A DNA stretch of 64,000 bases from assembly GCA_009839725.1 (NCBI GenBank), contig VXPF01000102.1, positions 1 to 64,000 on the forward strand, written 5' to 3'. Under the pieces are notes generated by a model. The model was not told the DNA's origin, did no database searches, and saw only the letters and a list, made by a program, of their open reading frames with translations. Origin of the DNA: Dehalococcoidia bacterium. Lineage in GTDB: Bacteria; Chloroflexota; Dehalococcoidia; Tepidiformales; Tepidiformaceae. The stretch's first letter is position 1; the number at the start of each line of letters is the position of its first letter. Made by a program: the position numbers and the translations under genes. This document shows positions 18,335-26,896 of the stretch, piece by piece.

Positions 18335-20304
18335 CAGCCCCGAGCTCCCTCCAGCAGGACCCGGCGCGGGCCGGTTCCGGCATCGACGCCAGCGGCCTTG
18401 ATGTCTGCATCGACCGCAGCGTGAAGCACTTGCTCTCGCTGCAGGCCGAGGACGGCTACTGGTGGGCGGAGCTCGAATCGAACGCGACGATGGCGGCGGA
18501 GCACCTGCTGCTGGAACGGTTCCTCGGCACGACCGAGGAGGAGCGGGAGCAGGGCATCGTCCGCTACCTGCTGGGGCTGCAGACCGAGGACGGGTCGTGG
18601 CCGGTGTACTGGGGCGGCCCGGGCGATGTCAGTATCACCACGGAGGCCTACTTCGCCCTGAAGCTCGCCGGGGTCGACCCCGAACGGGACGAGATGAAGC
18701 GTGCGCGCGAGTTCATCCGTGACAAGGGCGGGGTGGGCGCGACGCGGATCTTCACAAAGCTCTGGCTGGCGCTATTCGGCCAGTTCGAGTGGTCGGCGCT
18801 GCCGGCGATGCCGCCGGAGTCGATCCTGATGCCGGTTTCCTCGCCCCTGAACATCTACATGTTCGCCTCGTGGGCGCGGGCCACGATCGTGGCCATCCTG
18901 GTGGTGTGGGCCTACCGGCCGGTCGTTCCCATCCCCGAGTACGCGCACGTCGACGAGCTCTACCTCGATCCCATGGACCGCCGTTCGATCCCCTTGCGGC
19001 GGGACCGGCAGCCCTTTACCTGGCGCAACGCCTTCCTCGCCATCGACCGGGTGCTGCACGCGCACGAGCGCCTTCCCTGGAAGCCGCTGCGCCAGTACGC
19101 CCTGAAGGAGTGCGAGCGCTGGATCATCGAGCACCAGGAGGCGGACGGGACGTGGGGGGTGATCCAGCCGCCCTCGGTCTACTCGCTCATCGCGCTGCGG
19201 GCGCACGGCTACTCCATGGACGACCCCGTGATGAAGAAGGGGCTCAACGGCTTCCTGGGCGACTTCGCCCTGCGGCGGGGCAATACCTTCTCGGTGCAGC
19301 CCTGCCTCTCGCCGGTCTGGGACACGGCCCTGGCCGTGACGGGGCTGCGCGAGGCGGGAGTGCCCGCCGATGACGAGGCGCTGGTGCAGGCGGGGCGCTG
19401 GATGCTCGCGCACGAGGTGCAGAGCCTGGGCGACTGGGCGCTCACCGTGCCCGGCATCGAGCCGGGCGGCTTTCCCTTCGAGTTCTCGAACGAGCTCTAT
19501 CCGGACACGGATGACACGGCCGAGGTGCTCATCGCCCTGCGCCTGGTCGACGTGCGGGGCAAGGACGGGCCCTTCCATCGCGCCAAGCGCTGGCTGCGGG
19601 CGATGCAGTCGACGAACGGCGGCTGGGGCGCCTTCGACCGCGACAACAACGACGAGTTCGTCTCGCGCATCCCCTTCGCCGACTTCGGGGCCACGTTCGA
19701 CCCGCCCACGGAGGACGTGACGGCGCACATCGTGGAGGCGTTCGCGCTCGAGGGGACGCCCCCGAGCGACGAGATGATCGAGCAGGCGCTCGGCTACCTC
19801 TGGGACACGCAGGAGCCGGACGGCTCGTGGTGGGGACGCTGGGGGGTGAACTACCTGTACGGGCTCGGGGCGGCCGTTCCCGCGCTTGTCGCAGCAGGCG
19901 TCGACCCCGCGGACCCGCGCCTGCAACGCGCGGTGCGCTGGCTCGAACACCACCAGCAGCCGGACGGGGGCTGGGGCGAGAGCTGCGCCACCTACGAGGA
20001 CCCCTCGCTGCGGGGACAGGGGCCGAGCACGGCCTCGCAGACGGCGTGGGCGCTACTGGCGCTGCTGGCGCTGGAGCCACCGGACCATCCCGCGATCGTG
20101 CGCGGCATCGACTACCTGGTGCGCACGCAGACAGACGAGGGCGAGTGGCACGAGCCACATTTCACGGGGACGGGGTTCCCGCGAGACTTCATGTTGAAAT
20201 ACCACCTCTACTGCAACTACTGGCCACTGTGGGCGCTCGGCCGTTACCGGCGCCTGCGCGACGGGAACCCGATCCACCTGCCGGACACGGACCCGCTGGC
20301 ATGA
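18331..20304 (+). CDS. shc: squalene-hopene cyclase
   Basis: GTG overlapping the ispH stop; class II DTDD motif (PDTDDTAEVL); several QW-type repeats (QEPDGSWWGRWG, QQPDGGWGESC). Confidence 0.97.
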   Translation: MTAPSSLQQDPARAGSGIDASGLDVCIDRSVKHLLSLQAEDGYWWAELESNATMAAEHLLLERFLGTTEEEREQGIVRYLLGLQTEDGSWPVYWGGPGDVSITTEAYFALKLAGVDPERDEMKRAREFIRDKGGVGATRIFTKLWLALFGQFEWSALPAMPPESILMPVSSPLNIYMFASWARATIVAILVVWAYRPVVPIPEYAHVDELYLDPMDRRSIPLRRDRQPFTWRNAFLAIDRVLHAHERLPWKPLRQYALKECERWIIEHQEADGTWGVIQPPSVYSLIALRAHGYSMDDPVMKKGLNGFLGDFALRRGNTFSVQPCLSPVWDTALAVTGLREAGVPADDEALVQAGRWMLAHEVQSLGDWALTVPGIEPGGFPFEFSNELYPDTDDTAEVLIALRLVDVRGKDGPFHRAKRWLRAMQSTNGGWGAFDRDNNDEFVSRIPFADFGATFDPPTEDVTAHIVEAFALEGTPPSDEMIEQALGYLWDTQEPDGSWWGRWGVNYLYGLGAAVPALVAAGVDPADPRLQRAVRWLEHHQQPDGGWGESCATYEDPSLRGQGPSTASQTAWALLALLALEPPDHPAIVRGIDYLVRTQTDEGEWHEPHFTGTGFPRDFMLKYHLYCNYWPLWALGRYRRLRDGNPIHLPDTDPLA

Positions 20305-21200
20305 CGGCCCAGACCGGCGACGGCCTGCGGCGGTGGCCGATCGAGCGGCCCACTACCCCGCGAGAGGCCTACCGCTGGTGCGAGCGCTACGCCCGCCAGC
20401 ACGACGAGAACTTCACGGTCGTTTCGTTCCTGCTGCCGAAGAAGCTGCGGCGGCACTTCTTCGCCGTGTACGCCTTCTGTCGCTACACCGACGACCTGGG
20501 CGACGAGGCCGAGGGCGACCGCCTCGCGCTCCTGGATTCGTGGGAACAGGACCTGCACGACGCCGTCGCGGGCGACCCGCGGCGCCCGCTGCTGATCGCC
20601 CTGGCCCGCACGATCGAGCGCTGCGAGATTCCGCTCGACCCGTTCCTGCGCCTGATCGAGGCGAACCGGATGGACCAGCGGGTGTCGCGCTTCGCGACGT
20701 ACGAGGACGTGCTCACCTACTGCAGCTACTCGGCCACGCCGGTCGGCCAGATGGTGCTGGCGGTGCTGGGCTACCGCGACGAGGAGCGCATCGCGCTCTC
20801 CGACCAGACCTGCATCGGGCTGCAGCTGGCGAACTTCTGGCAGGACGTGTCGGTGGACATCAAGAAGGGGCGCATCTACCTGCCCCTGGAGGACCTGGCG
20901 CGCTTCGGCGTCGACGAGCAGCAGATCGTCGACGGGCGCTTCGACGAGCGGTACCGGGAGCTGATGAAGTTCGAGGTGGCACGGGCGCGAGCCTGCTTCG
21001 CCGAGGGGAAGAAACTCGAAGCGCGGGTCTCGCGATCGGTGCGGACGGACATCCGCCTCTACCGCCTCGGCGGCGAGGCCATCCTGAACGCGATCGAGGC
21101 GGCCGGCTACGACACGCTGAGCGCCCGCCCGCGGGTGACCAAGGCCGTGAAAGCGCGGCTGGCGCTCGTGAACGGCGCTCGCATCGCGATAGGAATCTAG
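20301..21200 (+). CDS. hpnC: squalene/phytoene synthase family, HpnC
   Basis: ATGA overlap; FVLPKKLRRHFFAVYAFCRYTDDLGDE-type motif; QLANFWQDVSVDIKKGRIYLP. Confidence 0.92.
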   Translation: MTAQTGDGLRRWPIERPTTPREAYRWCERYARQHDENFTVVSFLLPKKLRRHFFAVYAFCRYTDDLGDEAEGDRLALLDSWEQDLHDAVAGDPRRPLLIALARTIERCEIPLDPFLRLIEANRMDQRVSRFATYEDVLTYCSYSATPVGQMVLAVLGYRDEERIALSDQTCIGLQLANFWQDVSVDIKKGRIYLPLEDLARFGVDEQQIVDGRFDERYRELMKFEVARARACFAEGKKLEARVSRSVRTDIRLYRLGGEAILNAIEAAGYDTLSARPRVTKAVKARLALVNGARIAIGI

Positions 21201-21222
21201 GAGACCAGGGGAGGGGCACGGC

Positions 21223-22143
21223 ATGGCGTTTGATGTGCTGGCAGAGCTGGATGCTCATGCCGATGAGCGTTTCACACCGGAGGAGGCCTACGCCTGGTGC
21301 AAGGCCTACACGAAGGACCGCGCCTCCAACTTCTACTACGCCTTCACGATCCTGCCGGCGGAGAAGCGGAACGCCATCTACGCGGCCTACGCTTTCAGCG
21401 GGTACGTGGACGACATCGCCGACGAGCTAACCGACCGGTCGCGGCAGGAGGCCGAGATCGCGCTCGCCCGGGAGCGGCTGGAGGCGTGCTACGGGGGCAC
21501 CCGCCAGGGGCCGCTGTTCATCGCGCTGGGCGACGCGGTGGACCGCTTCTCGATGCCGCAGCAGCACTTCGAGGAGCTGGTGAACGGTGTGGAGATGGAC
21601 TTCACCATCAACCGCTACGAGACATGGGAGGACCTGCGGCAGTACTGCTACCGCGTGGCCTCGATGGTGGGGCACATCTGCGTGTCGATTTTCGGGGCGA
21701 AACCGCACCCGCGCGCCGAGGAGTTCGCGACGAGCATGGGCATCGGCCTGCAGATCGTGAACATCATGCGGGACGTGAAGGAGGACGCGGAGCGAGGCCG
21801 GGTCTACTTCCCGACAGAGGAGCTGAACGCGCACGGTCTGACGCCCGAGGACATCCTCTCCTGCACCTACGACGAGCGCTTCCGCTCGATGATGGCGGAC
21901 CAGGGGGAGCGGGCGCATCGCTACTTCCGCCGCGGACGCCACCTGCTGCCGCTGCTCGACGTGCGCTCGCGGATGTGCGTGAACGTGCTGCAGGGCGTCT
22001 ATTTCGAGCTGCTCCAGCGGATCGAGGAGCGGAACTACGACGTCCTCACGGAGCGGGTACGCCTGAGCGGACGCGAGAAGGCATCGGCGATCGCGCGCCT
22101 CTGGGGCTCGGCCGCCCTGCTGGGGCCGGCGCGATCGGGCTGA
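21223..22143 (+). CDS. hpnD: presqualene diphosphate synthase, HpnD
   Basis: YAFSGYVDDIADE and GLQIVNIMRDVKEDAERGRVYFP. Confidence 0.93.
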   Translation: MAFDVLAELDAHADERFTPEEAYAWCKAYTKDRASNFYYAFTILPAEKRNAIYAAYAFSGYVDDIADELTDRSRQEAEIALARERLEACYGGTRQGPLFIALGDAVDRFSMPQQHFEELVNGVEMDFTINRYETWEDLRQYCYRVASMVGHICVSIFGAKPHPRAEEFATSMGIGLQIVNIMRDVKEDAERGRVYFPTEELNAHGLTPEDILSCTYDERFRSMMADQGERAHRYFRRGRHLLPLLDVRSRMCVNVLQGVYFELLQRIEERNYDVLTERVRLSGREKASAIARLWGSAALLGPARSG

Positions 22144-22155
22144 CGCGGCACGACC

Positions 22156-23490
22156 ATGAGGGTCGGCATAATCGGCGCGGGGCTGGCGGGGCTGGCCGCG
22201 GGGCTGGAGCTGGCCGACCGGGGCCACGACGTGGAGGTGCTCGAACGGCGTCCCTGGGCAGGGGGCGCGACCTACTCGTTCGACGACGATGAGACGGGAG
22301 ACGAAGTCGACAACGGCCAGCACCTGTTCATGGAGTGCACGACCGCCTACCGCGCGTTCCTGGAGCGGCTCGGCACCCTCCACCTCACCTACCGGCAGGA
22401 GCGACTGCGGGTGCCCGTGTTCGACCAGGACGGGCGGCGCTCGGACCTGTGGGCCTCGAACCTCCCCCTGGGGCTGCACCTGGCGCCGGCGCTCCTGCGC
22501 TACGGGCACCTCTCGTGGCAGCAGAAGGCGGAGATCGTGCGGGCCATGTTGGCGCTCCAGTTCATGCCGGTGCACGAGCGCGGGCGGCTGGAGCACATCA
22601 CCTTCGAGGAGTGGCTGCGGGAACGGGGCCAGTCGGCAGACACGATCCGGGAGTACTGGGACTTTCTCGTGATTCCGACGCTGAACTGCCGCGCACACCA
22701 GGCGAGCGCGAGCCAGGCGCTCTTCGTGCTGGAGGAGGGCTTCCAGAAGAGCCCTTCGGCGGCGGCCCTGGCGGTTCCCGCGGTGGGCCTCTCGAAGCTG
22801 CACGTGGAGCCGGCGATCGGGGCCATCGAGGCGCGGGGCGGCGCGGTCTCGAGACGCGCCGGGGTCGAGCGCATCGAGGTCGAGGAGGGGCGGGTCGCGG
22901 GACTCGTGCTGGGCGGAGATGATCGCCGCAACTTCGACGCCTACATCAGCGCGCTGGCGCCGTGGCGGCTGGCGCCGCTGCTGCCCGAGTCGGTGCGGAG
23001 CGAGGCGCCCTTCGCCGCGCTGGCCGCGTTCGAGCCCGCGCCAATCCTCAACCTCCACCTCTGGTTCGACCGCCCCGTGGCGGACTTCCATTTCGGGGCG
23101 TTCGTCCGCTCCGAAGTGCAGTGGGCGTTCAACCGCAGCCGCATCGGCGGCGAGGACGAAACCGACGGGCAGCGCCTGGTGCTCTCGATCAGCGCGCCGG
23201 GCGAGCTGTTCTCGCTGAGCCAGGAGGAGGTCTGCGAGCGGGTGCTGCCGCAGCTCCGCCGGGCGCTGCCGGCTGCACGCGAGGCGGAGCTGGTGCGCTA
23301 CCGGGTGACGAAGGAGCCGGAGGCGACCTTCGTGCCGGCGCCGGGCCTCTCGCGGCCCGGAACCCGTACGCCTCTCCCGAACTTCTACCTGGCGGGCTCC
23401 TACACCAACACGGGGTGGCCCGCCACCATGGAATCGGCCGTTCGCAGCGGTCTCGTCGCGGCACGAGCAGTGGAGGCGGGCAGTGCATAG
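22156..23490 (+). CDS. hpnE: hydroxysqualene dehydroxylase, HpnE (FAD-dependent)
   Basis: MRVGIIGAGLAGLAAGLELADRGHDVEVLERRPWAGG Rossmann fold; operon context; YTNTGWPATMESAVRSG. Confidence 0.94.
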   Translation: MRVGIIGAGLAGLAAGLELADRGHDVEVLERRPWAGGATYSFDDDETGDEVDNGQHLFMECTTAYRAFLERLGTLHLTYRQERLRVPVFDQDGRRSDLWASNLPLGLHLAPALLRYGHLSWQQKAEIVRAMLALQFMPVHERGRLEHITFEEWLRERGQSADTIREYWDFLVIPTLNCRAHQASASQALFVLEEGFQKSPSAAALAVPAVGLSKLHVEPAIGAIEARGGAVSRRAGVERIEVEEGRVAGLVLGGDDRRNFDAYISALAPWRLAPLLPESVRSEAPFAALAAFEPAPILNLHLWFDRPVADFHFGAFVRSEVQWAFNRSRIGGEDETDGQRLVLSISAPGELFSLSQEEVCERVLPQLRRALPAAREAELVRYRVTKEPEATFVPAPGLSRPGTRTPLPNFYLAGSYTNTGWPATMESAVRSGLVAARAVEAGSA

Positions 23491-23544
23491 CCTTCGCGCC
23501 GTTCGCTCCGTATGCTGTGCCGCCAGTTCCCCGGAGGAATCACG

Positions 23545-24570
23545 ATGGGTATCCCCCTTCGCCAGGCATTCGCCGTCAGCCGCTACCTGCTGAAACAGAA
23601 GCTGCTTCGCAAGGAGCGCTACCCCCTCGTGCTCATGCTGGAGCCGCTGTATCGCTGCAACCTCGAGTGCGAGGGCTGCGGGAAGATCCAGCATCCAGAA
23701 GAGATCCTGAACACGTACCTCTCCCCGGAGGAGTGCTGGGAAGCAGCCGACGAGTGCGGCGCGCCGGTGGTCTCCATCGCGGGCGGGGAGCCGCTCATTC
23801 ACCCCCAGATCGACGAGATCGTGGGAGGGCTGATCGAGCGGAAGAAGTTCATCTACCTCTGCACGAACGCGATCCTGCTCGAGCGCTGGCTGCCGAAGCT
23901 GAAACCCTCGCCCTACCTCACGATCAGCGTGCACATGGACGGGCTGCGGGAGCAGCACGACAAGGCCGTGGACCGCGATGGCGTCTTCGACAAGGCGGTG
24001 AAGGCCATTCGCCTGGCGAAGGAGCAGGGCTACCGCGTGAGCACGAACACGACGGTCTTCAACGACAGCTCGCCCACGGAGATGGGCGACCTGTTCAACT
24101 TCCTGATGGACGACCTGAACGTGGACGGGATGATGGTCTCGCCGGGATACGACTACCCGAAGGCGCCGAACCAGAGCGTGTTCCTGAAGCGCCCGGAGAT
24201 GATCTCGACGTTCAAGTCGATCCTGGATTCTCCCGACCGCCGCCGCTGGCGGTTCTTCCACACGCCGGTGTTCCTCGACTTCCTGCAGGGGAAGCGGGCG
24301 ATGCAGTGCACCGCCTGGGGCAACCCGACGCGGAGCGTGCTGGGCTGGCAGCGTCCCTGCTACCTGATGAACGAGAGCTACGCCGAGAGCTTCGTCGAGC
24401 TGATCGAAGAGACGGAGTGGGAGCGCTACGGCTACGGGCGGGATGCGCGCTGCACGAACTGCATGGCGCATTGCGGCTACGAGGCGACGGCGGTGGGCGC
24501 GACCATGGCGAGTCCGCTCGAGGGCGTCCGCGCAGCGCTGGGCACGATGGGCGGCCGCGGTAGTTCGTGA
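23545..24570 (+). CDS. hpnH: adenosyl-hopene transferase HpnH (radical SAM)
   Basis: MGIPLRQAFAVSRYLLKQKLLRKERYPLVLMLEPLYRCNLECEGCGKIQHP; CxxxCxxC cluster. Confidence 0.96.
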   Translation: MGIPLRQAFAVSRYLLKQKLLRKERYPLVLMLEPLYRCNLECEGCGKIQHPEEILNTYLSPEECWEAADECGAPVVSIAGGEPLIHPQIDEIVGGLIERKKFIYLCTNAILLERWLPKLKPSPYLTISVHMDGLREQHDKAVDRDGVFDKAVKAIRLAKEQGYRVSTNTTVFNDSSPTEMGDLFNFLMDDLNVDGMMVSPGYDYPKAPNQSVFLKRPEMISTFKSILDSPDRRRWRFFHTPVFLDFLQGKRAMQCTAWGNPTRSVLGWQRPCYLMNESYAESFVELIEETEWERYGYGRDARCTNCMAHCGYEATAVGATMASPLEGVRAALGTMGGRGSS

Positions 24571-25247
24571 GCCTGCTCATCGTGGCGCCCACGACGCGCG
24601 AGGCGCGCGCGATCGGGTCCGGGTGCCAGGTCACCGGCACAGGTGAGGCGGGCGAACGCGCCCTCGCGGAGCTGTTGCAGGAGCAGAAGCCGGACACGGT
24701 GCTCATCGCAGGACTCTGCGGCGGGCTCGACCCCTCGCTCCGGACCGGGGACCTGATCCTGGCGCGGGAAGTGCTCGACGAGGCGGGCGAGGGGCTTCAG
24801 CCGCCATCAACGACGTTGTCGAGCGTGCGTCGGGCGATGCGGAACGAAGGCTCGCGGTTCGTCTGTTCGAGGCTCGTGACGGTGGCGAAGCCGGTGGCGA
24901 CGCGCGACGCGAAACGTGACCTCTGGAATGTCCACGGGGCGGCCGGGGCCGACATGGAGACCGCCGCCTTCGCGCGCGTGGCGACCGAGAACGGGGCGGA
25001 CTGGATGGCGCTGCGGGCGATCATCGACCCCGCCGCGATGTCGCTGCCGGGGTCCCTGCATGACTGGGGCGGTGAAGCCGACTTCGGGACGGCGTTGCGG
25101 ATGGCGCTGCGGCCCCAGGACTGGCTCGGGGGCGGGAGGCTGGCGCTGGCCCTGTGGCCGGCGCTGCGGGCGCTGCGCGCAGGCACGCCGATCGTGGCGC
25201 GCGTGGCCCGCGACACGGTCCCGCTCGGCGACGACCTGCTGGCCTGA
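24567..25247 (+). CDS. hpnG: phosphorylase superfamily, HpnG-like adenosylhopane nucleosidase
   Basis: ATVLIAGLCGGLDPSLRTGDLIL-type motif, AAGADMETAAFARVA; directly after hpnH. Confidence 0.85.
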   Translation: MSLLIVAPTTREARAIGSGCQVTGTGEAGERALAELLQEQKPDTVLIAGLCGGLDPSLRTGDLILAREVLDEAGEGLQPPSTTLSSVRRAMRNEGSRFVCSRLVTVAKPVATRDAKRDLWNVHGAAGADMETAAFARVATENGADWMALRAIIDPAAMSLPGSLHDWGGEADFGTALRMALRPQDWLGGGRLALALWPALRALRAGTPIVARVARDTVPLGDDLLA

Positions 25248-26041
25248 TGCCCGCCCCGCTCGTCGTCGTCATCACCGGGGCAAGCTCGGGCATCGGGCGG
25301 GCGACCGCCGTGCGCTTCGCGCGCGAGGGCGCGAGCGTGGTGCTGGCGGCGCGATCACAGGAACGGCTTCAGCGGCTGGCGGAACGACTCGAGGAGCGCT
25401 TCGGGGTGGAGACGCTGGCCCTGCGCTGCGACGTGCGCCGGAGCGAGGACGTGGAGGCCGTGGTGGGAGCGGCGATGGCGAGCTTCGGGCGCATCGACGT
25501 GCTCGTGAACAACGCCGGCTACGGGCTCTACGGCCGAGTCGAGGACACGCCGGAAGAGGCGTTCCGGGACCTGCTGGAGACCAACGTGCTGGGGACGCAC
25601 CAGGCGATCCGCGCGGTTCTCCCCCACATGCGACGACAGCAGTCGGGGCACATCGTGAACGTCGGGTCGGTGGTGGGGAAGCGGAGCTGGCCGTATCACG
25701 GGGCGTACGCCGCCAGCAAGTTCGCGTTGACGGGCCTCACGCAGGCGCTGCGGGGGGAACTGGCGGGGTCGGGCGTGAGCGTGTCGCTGGTGCTGCCGGC
25801 GAGCACGGAGACGGAGTTCTTCGCGAACGCGCGCACGTACTCCCCCGAGTACGTTCCGGCGCCCCTCGGCCCCGTGCAGACCCCGGGCCAGGTGGCGCGG
25901 GCGATCGTGCGTTCGGTGGAACGTCCCTCGACGGAGGTGCACCTGCAGCCGCTGATGCGGATCGCACAGGCGCTCGGCGAGCTGTTCCCGGGCCTCACGG
26001 GATGGGCGAGCGAGCTCCACTACCGCTGGCTGCAGCGCTAG
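25247..26041 (+). CDS. SDR family oxidoreductase (hopanoid-operon associated)
   Basis: VVVITGASSGIGRATAVRFAREGA; YHGAYAASKFAL active site; overlaps hpnG by 3 nt. Confidence 0.92.
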   Translation: MPAPLVVVITGASSGIGRATAVRFAREGASVVLAARSQERLQRLAERLEERFGVETLALRCDVRRSEDVEAVVGAAMASFGRIDVLVNNAGYGLYGRVEDTPEEAFRDLLETNVLGTHQAIRAVLPHMRRQQSGHIVNVGSVVGKRSWPYHGAYAASKFALTGLTQALRGELAGSGVSVSLVLPASTETEFFANARTYSPEYVPAPLGPVQTPGQVARAIVRSVERPSTEVHLQPLMRIAQALGELFPGLTGWASELHYRWLQR

Positions 26042-26110
26042 CGAGCCTGGCGCGGGTTCTGTGTCTCTGGCGGCGTGAGGGACAATCGTTAGATTCTGTA
26101 TTGTTAGCCG

Positions 26111-26647
26111 GTGACAAACGATCCGGCGAGCGAAACCAACTCGATTCCGGGGGCGCGGCTGCTCCTTGAGCAGATGGTGCGGCTGAGCGACTACCAGCAC
26201 CAATCCATTGATGAGTCACGGGTCAAGTCACGCGCGTATCTCAGTGTCGGAGCACTGGCCGTGGCGGCTGGCATCGCCTTCCTGGCCGTTCCGGACACGA
26301 TAGCGGGGGCCGACACTGCAGTTCGGAACGGAGTGGTTGCCGGCGCAGCGTTGGCCCTGCTCTTGTTCGGGCTTTCAGCTGCTTGCGCGGTCAGAGCAGA
26401 GCGAGCCACGCGGCTCCCGGACGCCCCGAGTGGTGACTTCCTGGCCGCCCTTGTGAGTGACGAAGGGCAGGACTGGAGCGACGATCAGCTGGCGCTCTGG
26501 GCCGCGCTGGAGTACCTCGAGTCGGTCGTTCCAGCCGCCGACCAGACGGTCGACAAGATCGCACGCCTCGTTGACCGACAGCTTGTCTTCTTCCTGGTCG
26601 AGATAGGGGTACTCGGCGCTACGCTGATCGCGGCGCTGCTCGCCTAG
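26111..26647 (+). CDS. 3-TM membrane protein, copy A (architecture shared with 45779-46300)
   Basis: YQHQSIDESRVKSRAYLSVGALAVAAGI (helix+TM1), TM2, acidic cytosolic helix, C-terminal TM; stop TAG shares CTAG with opposite-strand ORF stop. Confidence 0.75.
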   Translation: MTNDPASETNSIPGARLLLEQMVRLSDYQHQSIDESRVKSRAYLSVGALAVAAGIAFLAVPDTIAGADTAVRNGVVAGAALALLLFGLSAACAVRAERATRLPDAPSGDFLAALVSDEGQDWSDDQLALWAALEYLESVVPAADQTVDKIARLVDRQLVFFLVEIGVLGATLIAALLA

Positions 26648-26793
26648 TCGCGGCGGGGAGGGGGATACCCCTTCGTCGAAATGTGAGGCGGCTGGTCTGA
26701 CGGGGGCGGAATGTTGGAGGGCCGCGGGACGCGCCTGGTCGGCTGGTCCGTAGAACCCCTTCGGTCCTCGCCGTTGCCTCCGCCCGTGCTCAT
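26644..26793 (-). CDS. putative proline-rich microprotein, copy A (49 aa)
   Basis: Manual translation MSTGGGNGEDRRGSTDQPTRRVPRPSNIPPPSDQPPHISTKGYPPPRRD*; absent from ORF track; convergent with 26111-26647. Confidence 0.45.
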   Translation of the reverse strand: MSTGGGNGEDRRGSTDQPTRRVPRPSNIPPPSDQPPHISTKGYPPPRRD

Positions 26794-26844
26794 GGCATCC
26801 ATGATGCCGTTCCAGGGCCAACATCGCCAGCCCCCTCACGCGAA

Positions 26845-26869
26845 GGAGGGGCGGCCTGGCCGCCCCTCC
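26845..26869. terminator. Perfect inverted repeat, candidate terminator/processing hairpin downstream of the Rieske oxygenase
   Basis: GGAGGGGCGGCC-t-GGCCGCCCCTCC, in the intergenic gap; no T-tract. Confidence 0.5.
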
Positions 26870-26896
26870 GGTCGGATGCGGTGATGGGGCGGGGCG

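Noticed and set aside
21427-24471. 1014-aa minus-strand ORF
   Set aside because: Exact shadow of hpnD-hpnE-hpnH; His/Arg/Leu-rich low-information translation typical of antisense ORFs at high GC.
26111-26647. Calling copy A a CBASS/Pycsar effector outright
   Set aside because: No cyclase, CD-NTase or other defence gene is adjacent; topology alone is insufficient.
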